A program made the position numbers and the translations under genes. DNA of 64,000 nucleotides from an uncultured Alphaproteobacteria bacterium (GTDB lineage Bacteria > Pseudomonadota > Alphaproteobacteria > HIMB59 > GCA-002718135), in contig CABXWB010000004.1 of assembly GCA_902515745.1 (NCBI GenBank), positions 1-64,000 of the forward strand. Direction: 5' to 3'. This document shows positions 26,387 through 35,457 of the stretch, one piece after another (position 1 is the first letter of the stretch; the number at the start of each line of letters is the position of its first letter). A model generated the notes under the pieces. The model was not told the origin of the DNA. It saw nothing but the letters and a program-made list of their open reading frames with translations, and made no database searches.

Positions 26387-27471
26387 AAACGAAAATTAAA
26401 TATGGAATTATTGGAAGTGGACTAATGGGCTGTGAACATATTTCAAATATTAATCTTATTGATTCAGCTGAAGTAGTTGCTATCTCTGATAGCAATGAAA
26501 ATTCAATAAATAAAGCTAAAAATCTTATTTCAAATGATTTCAAAATCTATTCAAATAATACTGAAATTTTTAAAAATAATGAAGTAGATGCTTTTATTAT
26601 TTCAACTCCAAATTTTACACATCATGATATTATTAAAGAAGCATTAAAAACAAAAAAACATTTATTAATTGAAAAACCCTTATGTACAAAATTAGAAGAT
26701 TGTCTTAAAATTAAAAAATTATCAACTTCATATCCATCAGTAATATGGGTGGCTATGGAGTATAGGTACATGCCACCTGTTCAAAAAATGATCCAAGAAA
26801 TAGATAGTAATATAATTGGTAAGCTTAAAATGCTTTCAATTCGTGAACATAGATTTCCATTTCTCAAAAAAGTAGATGATTGGAATAGATTCCAAATAAA
26901 CACCGGTGGAACATTAGTAGAAAAATGCTGTCATTTTTTTGATTTAATGCGCTTAATTACAAATAGTGAAGTTACACAAGTATATGCAAGTGGTGACCAA
27001 AGTGTAAATCATCTTAATGAAAATTATAATGGAAAAGTTCCTGATATATTAGACAATGCATTTGTAATTTTAAATTTTAAAAATGGAATAAGAAGTTCTT
27101 TAGAACTTTGTATGTTTGCAGAGAATTCAGAAATGCAAGAAGAGCTATGTGTTGTTGGAGATAAGGGTAAAATAGAAACAGGTGTTCCAGCTGATATATC
27201 TGGAAAAAATTCCTCAGAAGTTAGAATTGGTTTAAGAGACTCTAAAAATGCAATTAAAAAAATAGTTGAGGTAGACAAAAAAATCTTATCAGCTGGACAA
27301 CATCATGGATCGACTTATTATCAACATTTAGAATTTATTAAATCAATTAATAATAATTTAAAGCCACAAGTTTCTATAGACGATGGTCTTCATGCAGTCG
27401 CTATTGGGAAAGCAGCAGAGAAATCAATAAAAGAAAATCGTGTGGTTAAGATGAGTGAGTTTAATATTTAA
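26383..27471 (+). CDS. Gfo/Idh/MocA family oxidoreductase
   Basis: A 362-residue protein with YGIIGSGLMGCEHISN near residue 6, LIEKPLCTK near 95 and GGTLVEKCCHFFDLMR near 175. The tail has the DGLHAVAIGKAAEKS pattern common in myo-inositol dehydrogenase relatives. Translationally coupled to the isomerase-like gene. Some members of this fold are NAD-dependent glycosidases (GH109, GH188), so a glycoside-cleaving role next to a sugar isomerase is worth considering. The 3' end overlaps the convergent dehydrogenase gene by 11 nt. Confidence 0.86.
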   Translation: MKTKIKYGIIGSGLMGCEHISNINLIDSAEVVAISDSNENSINKAKNLISNDFKIYSNNTEIFKNNEVDAFIISTPNFTHHDIIKEALKTKKHLLIEKPLCTKLEDCLKIKKLSTSYPSVIWVAMEYRYMPPVQKMIQEIDSNIIGKLKMLSIREHRFPFLKKVDDWNRFQINTGGTLVEKCCHFFDLMRLITNSEVTQVYASGDQSVNHLNENYNGKVPDILDNAFVILNFKNGIRSSLELCMFAENSEMQEELCVVGDKGKIETGVPADISGKNSSEVRIGLRDSKNAIKKIVEVDKKILSAGQHHGSTYYQHLEFIKSINNNLKPQVSIDDGLHAVAIGKAAEKSIKENRVVKMSEFNI

Positions 27472-28396
27472 AATTTTCAAAAAATTTATTTGTTTTATCA
27501 ATTATGAAATTACTCACTCTAACATTTGATTCCTCAGTTACACCTGCGATATGAGGTGTTAAGATGCAATTCATATCATTTGTAATATTGTTATAGAATG
27601 ATTCATTTACCGGTTCATTTTCAAAAACATCTAATGCAAAACCAGAGATATAATTATTTATATATGCATCAATTAAGTCTTTCTCATTTATAATTCCACC
27701 CCTAGAAGAATTAATTATGATTGGTTTTTTTTCCATTTTAATAAAAGCATTTCTATCAAATAAATATTTTGTTTCATGATTTAATGGAACATGAATAGAA
27801 ATAATATCTGCTAACTTAAGAATTTCATCAAATGATACTTTATTAACATTGACTGCTTTCATTTCTGTAGAAGATACAAAAGGATCATATGCGATAGAGG
27901 TGGCATCGAAAACATTTACGAGCTTTAAAACTTTTTTTGAAATATCACCAAAACCAATTAAGCCTAAAACCTTTCCTTTAAGTTCTTTAGTAACAATTGA
28001 TGTTCTTGGCCATTTGCCTTTTTGAGTTTCTTCATTAATGATGATTGTTTTTTTTAATAATGTAAGTGAAGTATTAACTACGTATTCAGCAACAGAATCT
28101 GCATTCATACCTGTTGCTGGCTGAACAATTATATCATTATTTTTGCAGTATTCTGTGTCTATATTGTCAAGACCAACACCAAGTCTTCCTATAAACTTTA
28201 AATTTGATGCATTTATTAAAATATTTTTATCTAAACTTGTTTTATTCCTTACAATTACGCCATCAAATTGGTCAATTTCTTTCTCCAAATAATCTTTATT
28301 TTGCCAAGCATCTTTTTTATAAATCACTTCAAACTCTTTATTTATGTTTTGTAATGCTTGTGCATCTATAAACTCTGTTATCAAAATTTTTATCAT
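27461..28396 (-). CDS. D-3-phosphoglycerate dehydrogenase-family 2-hydroxyacid dehydrogenase (SlcC-like)
   Basis: A 311-residue NAD-dependent dehydrogenase with GRLGVGLDNID near residue 70, nucleotide loop GLIGFGDISKK near 145, catalytic Arg in NSSRGGIIN near 230, Glu in FENEPV near 258 and His in TPHIAG near 279. It lacks the ACT regulatory domain of biosynthetic SerA. Sulfolactate dehydrogenase SlcC belongs to this short form. It overlaps the kinase gene by ATGA at the end of a comD-comE-kinase run, so oxidation of sulfolactate to sulfopyruvate for ComDE is the simplest reading. Confidence 0.8.
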   Translation of the reverse strand: MIKILITEFIDAQALQNINKEFEVIYKKDAWQNKDYLEKEIDQFDGVIVRNKTSLDKNILINASNLKFIGRLGVGLDNIDTEYCKNNDIIVQPATGMNADSVAEYVVNTSLTLLKKTIIINEETQKGKWPRTSIVTKELKGKVLGLIGFGDISKKVLKLVNVFDATSIAYDPFVSSTEMKAVNVNKVSFDEILKLADIISIHVPLNHETKYLFDRNAFIKMEKKPIIINSSRGGIINEKDLIDAYINNYISGFALDVFENEPVNESFYNNITNDMNCILTPHIAGVTEESNVRVSNFIIDKTNKFFENFKY

Positions 28397-29301
28397 TTAA
28401 TTTTTCTAATTTTTAATTTTTTTAAAAATTTGTTTACCATACTTAAATTTGGTATCGAATATATACCTCCAGCTTTCATGCATTTTAATGTAGCAGTTGC
28501 AGTTGCAAATTGAATACTTTCAGAATTTGATTTATTTAGAGAGAGAGCTGTTGCAAAAGCACCATGAAAAACATCTCCTGCACAGTTTGTTTCAACTGTT
28601 TTTACTTTAGGAACCTTACAATGATATAATGAGTTATTTTCTACCCAATAAACTCCCTTTGATCCCATAGTAACGGCAACAAATTTTTTTGTTTCATTAA
28701 ATATTTGAAAAAGAGCAATTTTCATATCTATGTTTTTTTTATAAGTTTTCAGACCTTCTTCAGAAAATATAGGATGTGAAACCTTGTTAATGATTTCAGA
28801 AATTTTTTTAGAATTTTTAAAATTATCTAAATCAGCAACACATTTAATATTTTTTATATTAGTATTTATTGCAATATTAGATGCTATATCCATCCATCTC
28901 ATATCTATTGAATAGATATCTTGTTTTCTAAAAATTAGTTTTGGTAATGACTTATATTCAAGTAGCCTTGGATCATTGAAAGCTGCAAGTAATCTTTCAC
29001 CTTTTGTATCTTCAATCACAAAACTTTGTGAAGACTGACATTTTTTTATAAAAACCGATTTAGTGATATTAATAGAAAATTTTTTAAATTCATTTTTTAA
29101 AAAAACTGAAGAGTCATCATCTCCAAATTTTCCAATAAATTTTGAATTGCAACCCAATATTTTAGCAGTAAATGCTGATACTGCTGCTGAACCACCTAAT
29201 CTTTTATCAATTCCTCTTGATAAAACTTTAATTGGTTTTTTTGGAAATTTATCTATTCTGCTTATGTAATCTGTAAATATTGATCCAGCACAAATGATCA
29301 T
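28393..29301 (-). CDS. PfkB-family sugar kinase, sulfofructose kinase (YihV)-like
   Basis: A 302-residue PfkB kinase with GGSAA at 36-40, FGDDDSS near 59, SSQSFVIEDTKGERL at 90-104, DMRW at 133-136, and the catalytic AGDVFHGAFA with Asp243; ATLKC and GGIYSIPN follow. By memory comparison this pattern is closer to E. coli YihV (sulfofructose kinase) than to fructokinase or ribokinase. Lys25 and Arg135 align with YihV Lys27 and Arg138, reported near the sulfonate; YihV Asn109 is replaced by Ala. The ETNCAGD motif replaces the usual DTxGAGD. It lies between comE (8 nt) and the SlcC-like gene (ATGA). No aldolase is seen nearby. Confidence 0.72.
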   Translation of the reverse strand: MIICAGSIFTDYISRIDKFPKKPIKVLSRGIDKRLGGSAAVSAFTAKILGCNSKFIGKFGDDDSSVFLKNEFKKFSINITKSVFIKKCQSSQSFVIEDTKGERLLAAFNDPRLLEYKSLPKLIFRKQDIYSIDMRWMDIASNIAINTNIKNIKCVADLDNFKNSKKISEIINKVSHPIFSEEGLKTYKKNIDMKIALFQIFNETKKFVAVTMGSKGVYWVENNSLYHCKVPKVKTVETNCAGDVFHGAFATALSLNKSNSESIQFATATATLKCMKAGGIYSIPNLSMVNKFLKKLKIRKIK

Positions 29302-29309
29302 AAATTTTT

Positions 29310-29879
29310 CTAAAGGTATTTAACAATACCAATAAACTTTCTAAACCTATCTCTTATGGTTATGGGATTGAGTGGAATTGGATCAATTTTAACATTCCCA
29401 GAATTGATCTTTGAAATTATTACATAAGAATGATCTTGATCATCAATGGCCTTTGATAATTCATTTGCTGTTTCCTCACCAGAACACTCAACTACATTTT
29501 TGCAGCCAGCACCGATAGCCACTGCTTTTAAAGAAGTATCTTCATCAGTAAATGTTCTTTGGTCTCCTGTTGATCCATAAGAGCCATTATCAATTATTAA
29601 TAAAGTATAGTTTGATGGTGCTCTATTACCTATTGTTGCTAAAGTATTCATATTCATTAAAACTGATCCATCGCCATCTATACTAATTACATGTTTATTC
29701 TGAGATAATGAAAGGCCTAAGCCTATTGATGAAGATAAACCCATACTTCCTAACATGTAAAAAAAATTTGGTTGATCATTAATTTTATATAATTCTTGAG
29801 ATGGTAGACCAATATTACAAATAACTAAATTATCTTTAAAGATATTTTGTAACTTATTTAGTAGATCAAATCGATTCAT
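29310..29879 (-). CDS. comE: Sulfopyruvate decarboxylase beta subunit (ThDP-binding half)
   Basis: A 189-residue ThDP-binding subunit. The cofactor motif is IDGDGSVLMNMNTLATIG from residue 67 (GDGS to NxxN), with LLIIDNGSYGSTGDQ near 93. With the 165-residue ComD encoded immediately upstream (TAATG) it would form the heteromeric enzyme converting sulfopyruvate to sulfoacetaldehyde. Two-gene ThDP decarboxylases of this size also include phosphonopyruvate decarboxylase, but that enzyme is usually one chain. Sulfopyruvate fits the SlcC-like gene downstream. Confidence 0.82.
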   Translation of the reverse strand: MNRFDLLNKLQNIFKDNLVICNIGLPSQELYKINDQPNFFYMLGSMGLSSSIGLGLSLSQNKHVISIDGDGSVLMNMNTLATIGNRAPSNYTLLIIDNGSYGSTGDQRTFTDEDTSLKAVAIGAGCKNVVECSGEETANELSKAIDDQDHSYVIISKINSGNVKIDPIPLNPITIRDRFRKFIGIVKYL

Positions 29880-30376
29880 TAATCTTCCTTCATTAGATTG
29901 AAATCACATAAAATAGCAACAGGTGATTCAATAACTTTAGCATGCTTACTAAATGTTGAAATTTTCTCTAAATCATTTTCTGATGAGCAATGTAGCATTG
30001 GTATCCTTAATGTTTGCAAAATATCTTCAGTTATTTTAGCCATTCCACCTTGTGCTCCCACGGGTTCTCCTGGAGTGCCTCTGTAACTAACAAGAAAAAC
30101 AACTGGCATCTGATATAATTGTAATAATGAAACTATTGCATTAACTGAATTTCCAATTCCAGTATTCTGCATCATTATACAAGGAAATTTATTTCCTAAA
30201 TAAGCACCAGCACAGATTCCCATGCCTTCTTCCTCACGTGGGACTGAAGAATAATATACATCTTTATCTTTTTCTAGAATATCAATCATGTTAGCTAGTA
30301 ATTTACACGGAACACTTAAATAAAAATCTACGCCACCTTCTTTTAAATTTGCTATTATTTTTTTACTAATTTTCAT
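29879..30376 (-). CDS. comD: Sulfopyruvate decarboxylase alpha subunit (pyrimidine-binding half)
   Basis: A 165-residue ThDP enzyme N-terminal-type domain with SVPCKLL at 21-27, PREEEGMGICAGAY at 46-59 (the conserved Glu that activates the cofactor), MQNTGIGNSVNAI near 74 and RGTPGEPVGAQGG near 104. These strings are characteristic of ComD-type subunits. Starts 46 nt after the aldose epimerase gene on the same strand, so it may continue the long oligosaccharide-transport transcript or have its own promoter. Confidence 0.83.
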   Translation of the reverse strand: MKISKKIIANLKEGGVDFYLSVPCKLLANMIDILEKDKDVYYSSVPREEEGMGICAGAYLGNKFPCIMMQNTGIGNSVNAIVSLLQLYQMPVVFLVSYRGTPGEPVGAQGGMAKITEDILQTLRIPMLHCSSENDLEKISTFSKHAKVIESPVAILCDFNLMKED

Positions 30377-30422
30377 TTTTTTGAGGTCTATATGTATAAA
30401 AAAGACAAAACAATAAATTTAT

Positions 30423-31475
30423 TTAAATAAAGTCATTTCTTAATTTTATTTTAGTATTTGAAGAATATGTTTCATCTTTTTTCAAAATAGTTGAAGGAAA
30501 ATCTGGTTGATTAATAGCATCAGGAAATATTTGTGTTTCTAAACACATTCCATATTGCAATCCATAATTTCTATTATGCTTTCCATTATAAGACTCTTTC
30601 ATCATATTTCCTGTATAGAATTGTATTCCAGGTTGATCAGTAGAATATTCAACACCCATGCCAGTAATATTACTATAAATATAAGCTACAACCTTATCAA
30701 TTGAATGACCTTTAAGTACATAATTATGATCTATACCTCCATTTTTTAAAAATGATTGATTAATTTCAAAATCATTATTTAGATCAAATTTAGTATTTGC
30801 TACATCTAATAATTTTCCAGTAGGAATTGACCCTTCATCAGTTTCACAAATGTGATCTGAAGATATTTTGACAATATGATTTGTAATATCTTTATAATTT
30901 TTTTTATGACCATGAAAATTCCAATAATTATGATTTGTCATGTTAATAATAGTATCTTGATCAGTGATTGCATTAAAAGAAATAATTATTTCATTATTAT
31001 TATTAAGTTCATAAGTTGTTGTGCAATCTAAATTACCGGGATAGTTCTCTTCTAAATGCTTAGAATGATAGCTTAGGGTTACTTTTATACTTTTTTCAGA
31101 TTTATTAATGTCTTCTATTTTCCATATTTTTTTATTAAACCCTTCTTTGCCTCCATGAAGGTGATCAGGAGAAGTATTAGAATATAATTTGTATTCTTCA
31201 CCGTTAAGTGTAAATTTACTTTTTCCAATTCGATTACAGACTCTTCCAATTATTGAATTGAAGTATCCATCTGCTTCTAGACAATCATTTAAATTTCCAT
31301 AACCTAGTAAAACATCTTCTACTTCAGAAGGATTTGAAGAGGACGGTATATAAGCCTCTGACATATAGCCACCAAATGTATAAAAACTAAAACTATAATT
31401 ATTTGAGTTAGTAATTTTCATTATATCAATATCCAAACCTTTTTCGTTTTGAAGTTTAGTAATATTATATTCCAT
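30423..31475 (-). CDS. galM: Aldose 1-epimerase
   Basis: A 350-residue mutarotase of the GalM family that interconverts alpha and beta aldopyranoses. Seen in order: SYMSEAY-like start, GRVCNRIGKSKFTLNGEEY near 97, HLHGGKEGFNKKIW near 124, MTNHNYWNFHG near 185 (catalytic-type His) and GLCLETQIFPDAINQPDFPS near the C-terminus with the catalytic Glu. No signal peptide, so cytoplasmic. Joined by TAATG to the EamA permease gene. It suits an operon that imports and breaks down oligosaccharides. Confidence 0.92.
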   Translation of the reverse strand: MEYNITKLQNEKGLDIDIMKITNSNNYSFSFYTFGGYMSEAYIPSSSNPSEVEDVLLGYGNLNDCLEADGYFNSIIGRVCNRIGKSKFTLNGEEYKLYSNTSPDHLHGGKEGFNKKIWKIEDINKSEKSIKVTLSYHSKHLEENYPGNLDCTTTYELNNNNEIIISFNAITDQDTIINMTNHNYWNFHGHKKNYKDITNHIVKISSDHICETDEGSIPTGKLLDVANTKFDLNNDFEINQSFLKNGGIDHNYVLKGHSIDKVVAYIYSNITGMGVEYSTDQPGIQFYTGNMMKESYNGKHNRNYGLQYGMCLETQIFPDAINQPDFPSTILKKDETYSSNTKIKLRNDFI

Positions 31476-32374
31476 TATACTTTCCTTAATCGTTGAAAAT
31501 TATTTTTTCTTTGCTGAAGATAAATGATTAATCCTCCTAAAACTATGAAAAAAGCTCCTGGAAAAAGCTGGTCTACTGGCCATTCTGCAAAAAATACCCA
31601 ACCTAAAATAAGGGCAAAAAATATTTCTATATAATCAAATGGCATAATTTTACTCAGTTCTGCTCTTCTTGCACCATAAATTAATAATAAAGTTCCTGAT
31701 CCTCCTGCTAATCCCATCACACAAACAATTAAAAAATCATTTAAATTTTTAAAATTCTCCCACATACCAAAAATTAATACTAGCAAGCAAGCAACTACTA
31801 TTGTTCCAGTCTGACCATATAAATTAATAAGTGGTGATGGAACGCTGTCTTCAAAGCTTAAAGATGTTGTCCTAGCTAAAGAATAACCAAATGCAGCAAG
31901 TATAGGGAGTAATAACATATAATTAAAATCAGATGACCAAGGTTGCATAATTAAAACAATACCTGCAAATCCAGAAATAACTGCACTCATTTTATACCAA
32001 CCAAATTTTTCTCCTAATATTGGAATGGCAAGAAGAGTAACCATCATGGGTCCAGTGTATTCCATTGTTGCCACTAAAGCAAAAGGTAGGTAAGCATAAG
32101 AAGTATAGAGACATAATTGAGCCAATGCTACAAATACTCCGCGGAATAATCCTAATTTCCATTGCGTTATTTTTATTTGTCTACCGTTTCGATGCCAATC
32201 ATGTGAAAAATATAAAGCAATAATGCATGGTATCATTCCAAATAAATTTCTAAAAACAGAAAGTTGAGCTGCTGGATATTCGTTTCGTAAAAACTTTATC
32301 GCAATCCCCATACAATCCAATAAGAACAAACCTGAAAGTGATAGAATAACAGCTAAAAATAAATTATTTTTCAT
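31475..32374 (-). CDS. EamA/DMT-family membrane transporter
   Basis: A 299-residue integral membrane protein with about ten hydrophobic helices in two EamA repeats (first LFLAVILSLSGLFLLDCMGIA, second starting near 150). MEYTGPMMVTLLAIPILGEKFG near 105 is the usual conserved segment. Probably an exporter or uptake permease for a small metabolite. In this operon it may remove an end product of sugar or sulfonate breakdown; nothing in the sequence fixes the substrate. Confidence 0.85.
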   Translation of the reverse strand: MKNNLFLAVILSLSGLFLLDCMGIAIKFLRNEYPAAQLSVFRNLFGMIPCIIALYFSHDWHRNGRQIKITQWKLGLFRGVFVALAQLCLYTSYAYLPFALVATMEYTGPMMVTLLAIPILGEKFGWYKMSAVISGFAGIVLIMQPWSSDFNYMLLLPILAAFGYSLARTTSLSFEDSVPSPLINLYGQTGTIVVACLLVLIFGMWENFKNLNDFLIVCVMGLAGGSGTLLLIYGARRAELSKIMPFDYIEIFFALILGWVFFAEWPVDQLFPGAFFIVLGGLIIYLQQRKNNFQRLRKV

Positions 32375-32384
32375 TAATCATAAT

Positions 32385-33446
32385 CTATTCTTCTAAAATA
32401 ATTTCTTTTCCCACTTCTTGACTTTTATAAATTCCATCTAAGATTTTCATTACTTGAAGAGAGTGTTCAGCAGGAATAGTAACTGGTTTATCCTTTGCAA
32501 CAAACTCTGCAAACTCGATACATTCTTTAGCATGAGGTTCAATAGTGTCTTTTAAATTGCCTTCAATTTTTTTAGTTATGTGAGTTTGAGAATTGAAATC
32601 ATTTTTTATAATCTCACAATTGGGCCAATGTAAACCAGCTTCTCTTCCATATAACCATACCTGCATATCTTCTATTTTATCTTCTGGTAGTTTATGATGA
32701 AGCATCCATGATACTTCAAGCATTAAGGTTGCACCATTTTTAAACCTTACAAACGCAGCTGCAAAATCTTCAACGTTCATTGCTTCCTTATCATATTCGC
32801 CATTATAACTAAAAGAAGTTGGCTGCTTCGCTAATTCTGTTTTTGACACACCAGTCACAGAAAGTGGTTCAGGATTGTTCATAAACCAAAGAGTTAAATC
32901 TAATACGTGCACACCTATATCAATACAAGGGCCACCTCCTGAATTTTCTTTTTTTAAAAAACCAAGTGAAACTGGTAAATAATTTCTTCTAAGCATCCAA
33001 GAACGTGCATGATATATCGAACCAATTGATGTGGATTGATCTTTTATTAATTGAGAGTCTTTTCTGAATCTAAAGTGTTGAGCACACATTAATTTTTTTT
33101 TCGTTTGATCTCTTACTTCAATCATTTTTTTTATTTGTAAGGCATTTGGAGCTAAGGGTTTTTCACATAAAACATCTTTGCCTGCTTGCATTGCTTTAAT
33201 TGCTAAATCACAATGATAGTTATTAGGCGCACAAATATCTATTACATCTATATCTGGATCATTAATCATATCTAAGGGATCAAGATATAATTTTTTTATT
33301 TGATTTATATTACCCCAATCTTCAAGAATAGAATTATTTATATCGGAACCTGCTATTAATTCTGTATGTTCTGACAAGTGCCAACCAGGTACATGTAGCT
33401 TTGCAATACCCCCTACGCCAATAATGCCAACTTTTATTTTACTCAT
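32385..33446 (-). CDS. Gfo/Idh/MocA family oxidoreductase
   Basis: A 353-residue family member: KVGIIGVGGIAKLHVPGW at the N-terminus, CEKPLAPN near 94 and SGGGPCIDIGVHVLDLTLWF near 168. The AEHSLQVMKILDGIYKS tail is the usual C-terminal helix. It follows another Gfo/Idh/MocA gene by 15 nt in the Opp-type transporter operon. Low similarity between the two points to distinct steps or substrates. Confidence 0.86.
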   Translation of the reverse strand: MSKIKVGIIGVGGIAKLHVPGWHLSEHTELIAGSDINNSILEDWGNINQIKKLYLDPLDMINDPDIDVIDICAPNNYHCDLAIKAMQAGKDVLCEKPLAPNALQIKKMIEVRDQTKKKLMCAQHFRFRKDSQLIKDQSTSIGSIYHARSWMLRRNYLPVSLGFLKKENSGGGPCIDIGVHVLDLTLWFMNNPEPLSVTGVSKTELAKQPTSFSYNGEYDKEAMNVEDFAAAFVRFKNGATLMLEVSWMLHHKLPEDKIEDMQVWLYGREAGLHWPNCEIIKNDFNSQTHITKKIEGNLKDTIEPHAKECIEFAEFVAKDKPVTIPAEHSLQVMKILDGIYKSQEVGKEIILEE

Positions 33447-33461
33447 ATTTATATTTTTTAT

Positions 33462-34451
33462 TTAAATATTTATCCATTTTTTTTCTTTTTCTGATTGATA
33501 AATTGATTCCATTATACTACTTCTCAATGCTGCTTCTGAAGGAGTTACTAAGTTTTTGGTATTGCTATCAATTAATGAATTAAGAAACAAATCAAATGCA
33601 TGAGGTAATGTTTCTGGTAAATTTTCTTCTATTCTTTCTATCTTTTTACCATCTTTATTTTCGTTTATAATTAATTTATCATTCGTTGTTCTTGCGTGAG
33701 CTTTTGTTCCACTTACAAAAATAGTATATGGCTGCGCTATATCTATCCATCCAGCAGCAATACTAGCTATCAACCCGCTTTTAAATTTTATTAAAGCTTC
33801 TCCACTTTCTTCACAATCTGGATATTGATTATATACTTTTGTAAAGGTTGCGCTCACTGACTCAACATCAGAAAAAAACCATAAAAGAAGATCTAAAACA
33901 TGTGTTCCTAAATCACCAAAAGCTCCAACGCCTGCAACTTTAGGATCTGTCATCCATTGATAGTTTTTGAAAATATCCCTCATAATACCATCGTGACAAT
34001 TAATGAGTCGAATTCTTGAAATTTCGCCAAAATAATTATCAGTAATTAATTGTTTAAGCTTTATGTAAACAGGATTGCTTCTCATGAAATATCCAGTTTG
34101 AAAAATAATATTTGAAGACTCAATAAGATTTGCCATTTCAAAAGAATCTTTTTTTCCTATCCCCAAAGGTTTTTCTATAAAACAGTGTTTTTTATTCTCG
34201 GTAATCTTTTTAACTAATTCATAGTGCAAATTAGTTTCTGAACATACAATAACACCATCTAAATTAGGTTCTTTCAATAAATCAATATAGTTATCATAAT
34301 TCTTACATTGCATTTTTTCAGAGTCACTTTTTGACCTGTTTTTATCTTTTTCCCAAACACCAATGCAATTAATCTGATTGTTTGAATTTACTCTAGAGAT
34401 AAAATTTGGCGTATGAATATGTGAGGTTCCAATAAAAGCAATATTTTTCAT
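33462..34451 (-). CDS. Gfo/Idh/MocA family oxidoreductase
   Basis: A 329-residue protein with NIAFIGTSHIHTPNFISRV at the start, FIEKPLGIG near 93 and VGAFGDLGTHVLDLLLWF near 174. First metabolic gene after the transporter ATPases (11 nt gap). The SHIHTPNF string near the glycine loop is unusual for the family, which normally has a GxGxxG there. Substrate unknown. Confidence 0.84.
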   Translation of the reverse strand: MKNIAFIGTSHIHTPNFISRVNSNNQINCIGVWEKDKNRSKSDSEKMQCKNYDNYIDLLKEPNLDGVIVCSETNLHYELVKKITENKKHCFIEKPLGIGKKDSFEMANLIESSNIIFQTGYFMRSNPVYIKLKQLITDNYFGEISRIRLINCHDGIMRDIFKNYQWMTDPKVAGVGAFGDLGTHVLDLLLWFFSDVESVSATFTKVYNQYPDCEESGEALIKFKSGLIASIAAGWIDIAQPYTIFVSGTKAHARTTNDKLIINENKDGKKIERIEENLPETLPHAFDLFLNSLIDSNTKNLVTPSEAALRSSIMESIYQSEKEKKWINI

Positions 34452-34462
34452 AAAATAATTAA

Positions 34463-35455
34463 CTAATTACAATTTACACAACATTGATCAACCCAGTGTC
34501 CTGGCTCAACCTCTATTAAACCCATTTCAGTATTACCATTCCTACAATTATCACATGGATTGGGACATCTTGTTCTAAAGACACAACCTGAAGGAGGATT
34601 TAATGCACTTGGTATTTCACCTTTTAGTTCTATAGCTTTTGATTTATTTTCTGGATCTATTGATGGAATAGATGAAAGTAATGCTTTTGTGTATGAGTGT
34701 TTAGGGTTTTTAAATAATTTTCTTGATGGAGCCATCTCAACTATATGCCCTAAATACATTACAGCAACAATATCACATACATGTGCAACTACACTTAAGT
34801 CATGACTTATAAATAAATAAGTAAGATTAAGTTCATTTTGAAGTTGTTTTAAAAGATTTAATATATCTGCCTGTATCGATACATCTAAAGCAGCAACACT
34901 TTCATCTGCAACAATAAATTTTGGGTTACTTACTAAAGCTCTTGCTATTGAAATACGTTGTCTTTGACCACCAGAAAAGGCATGGGGAAATCTTCTTAAA
35001 TGCTCAATATTTAATCTACATTTTGATGCTATATCTCTAACCCTATCATCAGTTTCTTGCCTTGAATTTGTTATTCTCATAACTTCTAAAGGTTCAGCAA
35101 TGATATCTCTTACTGTCATTCTTGGACTTAAAGCTGCATAAGGATCCTGGAAAATTAATTGCGCTTTTTTTCTATATTCTTTTAGATCTTGTTTGTTTAT
35201 ATTTGTTAAATCATAATCTCTTTCATCATCATGAAAAATAACATTTCCTGAACTAATTTTATTAGCTCCAAGTATTGCTCTTCCTAATGTTGTTTTACCA
35301 GATCCTGATTCGCCTACTAATCCAAAGAATGATCCTTTTTTAATCTTTATATTAATATTGTTTACAGCATGTATTTTTTGTTTTTTAGAAATAAAGTTTT
35401 CTTGATAATCAAAATTAACTGAAACATTATTTACTGATATTAAATTCTCACTCAT
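34463..35455 (-). CDS. Opp/Dpp-type ABC importer ATPase, DppF-like
   Basis: About 330 residues: Walker A GESGSGKTT near 48, LIFQDPYAALSPRMTVRDI near 105, signature FSGGQRQRISIARA near 159, Walker B FIVADESVAALD near 179 and an oligopeptide/HPY-type C-terminal Cys-rich tail. A TTG 4 codons upstream is in frame, but the ATG used here comes 2 nt after the DppD stop. The last 36 codons share a perfect 108-bp repeat with the dppD-like gene next to it. Confidence 0.92.
   Translation of the reverse strand: MSENLISVNNVSVNFDYQENFISKKQKIHAVNNINIKIKKGSFFGLVGESGSGKTTLGRAILGANKISSGNVIFHDDERDYDLTNINKQDLKEYRKKAQLIFQDPYAALSPRMTVRDIIAEPLEVMRITNSRQETDDRVRDIASKCRLNIEHLRRFPHAFSGGQRQRISIARALVSNPKFIVADESVAALDVSIQADILNLLKQLQNELNLTYLFISHDLSVVAHVCDIVAVMYLGHIVEMAPSRKLFKNPKHSYTKALLSSIPSIDPENKSKAIELKGEIPSALNPPSGCVFRTRCPNPCDNCRNGNTEMGLIEVEPGHWVDQCCVNCN
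34478..34585. repeat. 108-bp perfect direct repeat, copy 1 (3' end of dppF-like gene)
   Basis: Identical base for base to 35473-35580, 995 bp away. It encodes the Cys-rich tail from CVFRTRCPNPC to WVDQCC in the same frame in both ATPase genes. Identity at every third codon position indicates recent gene conversion or duplication. Confidence 0.95.
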
Positions 35456-35457
35456 AA

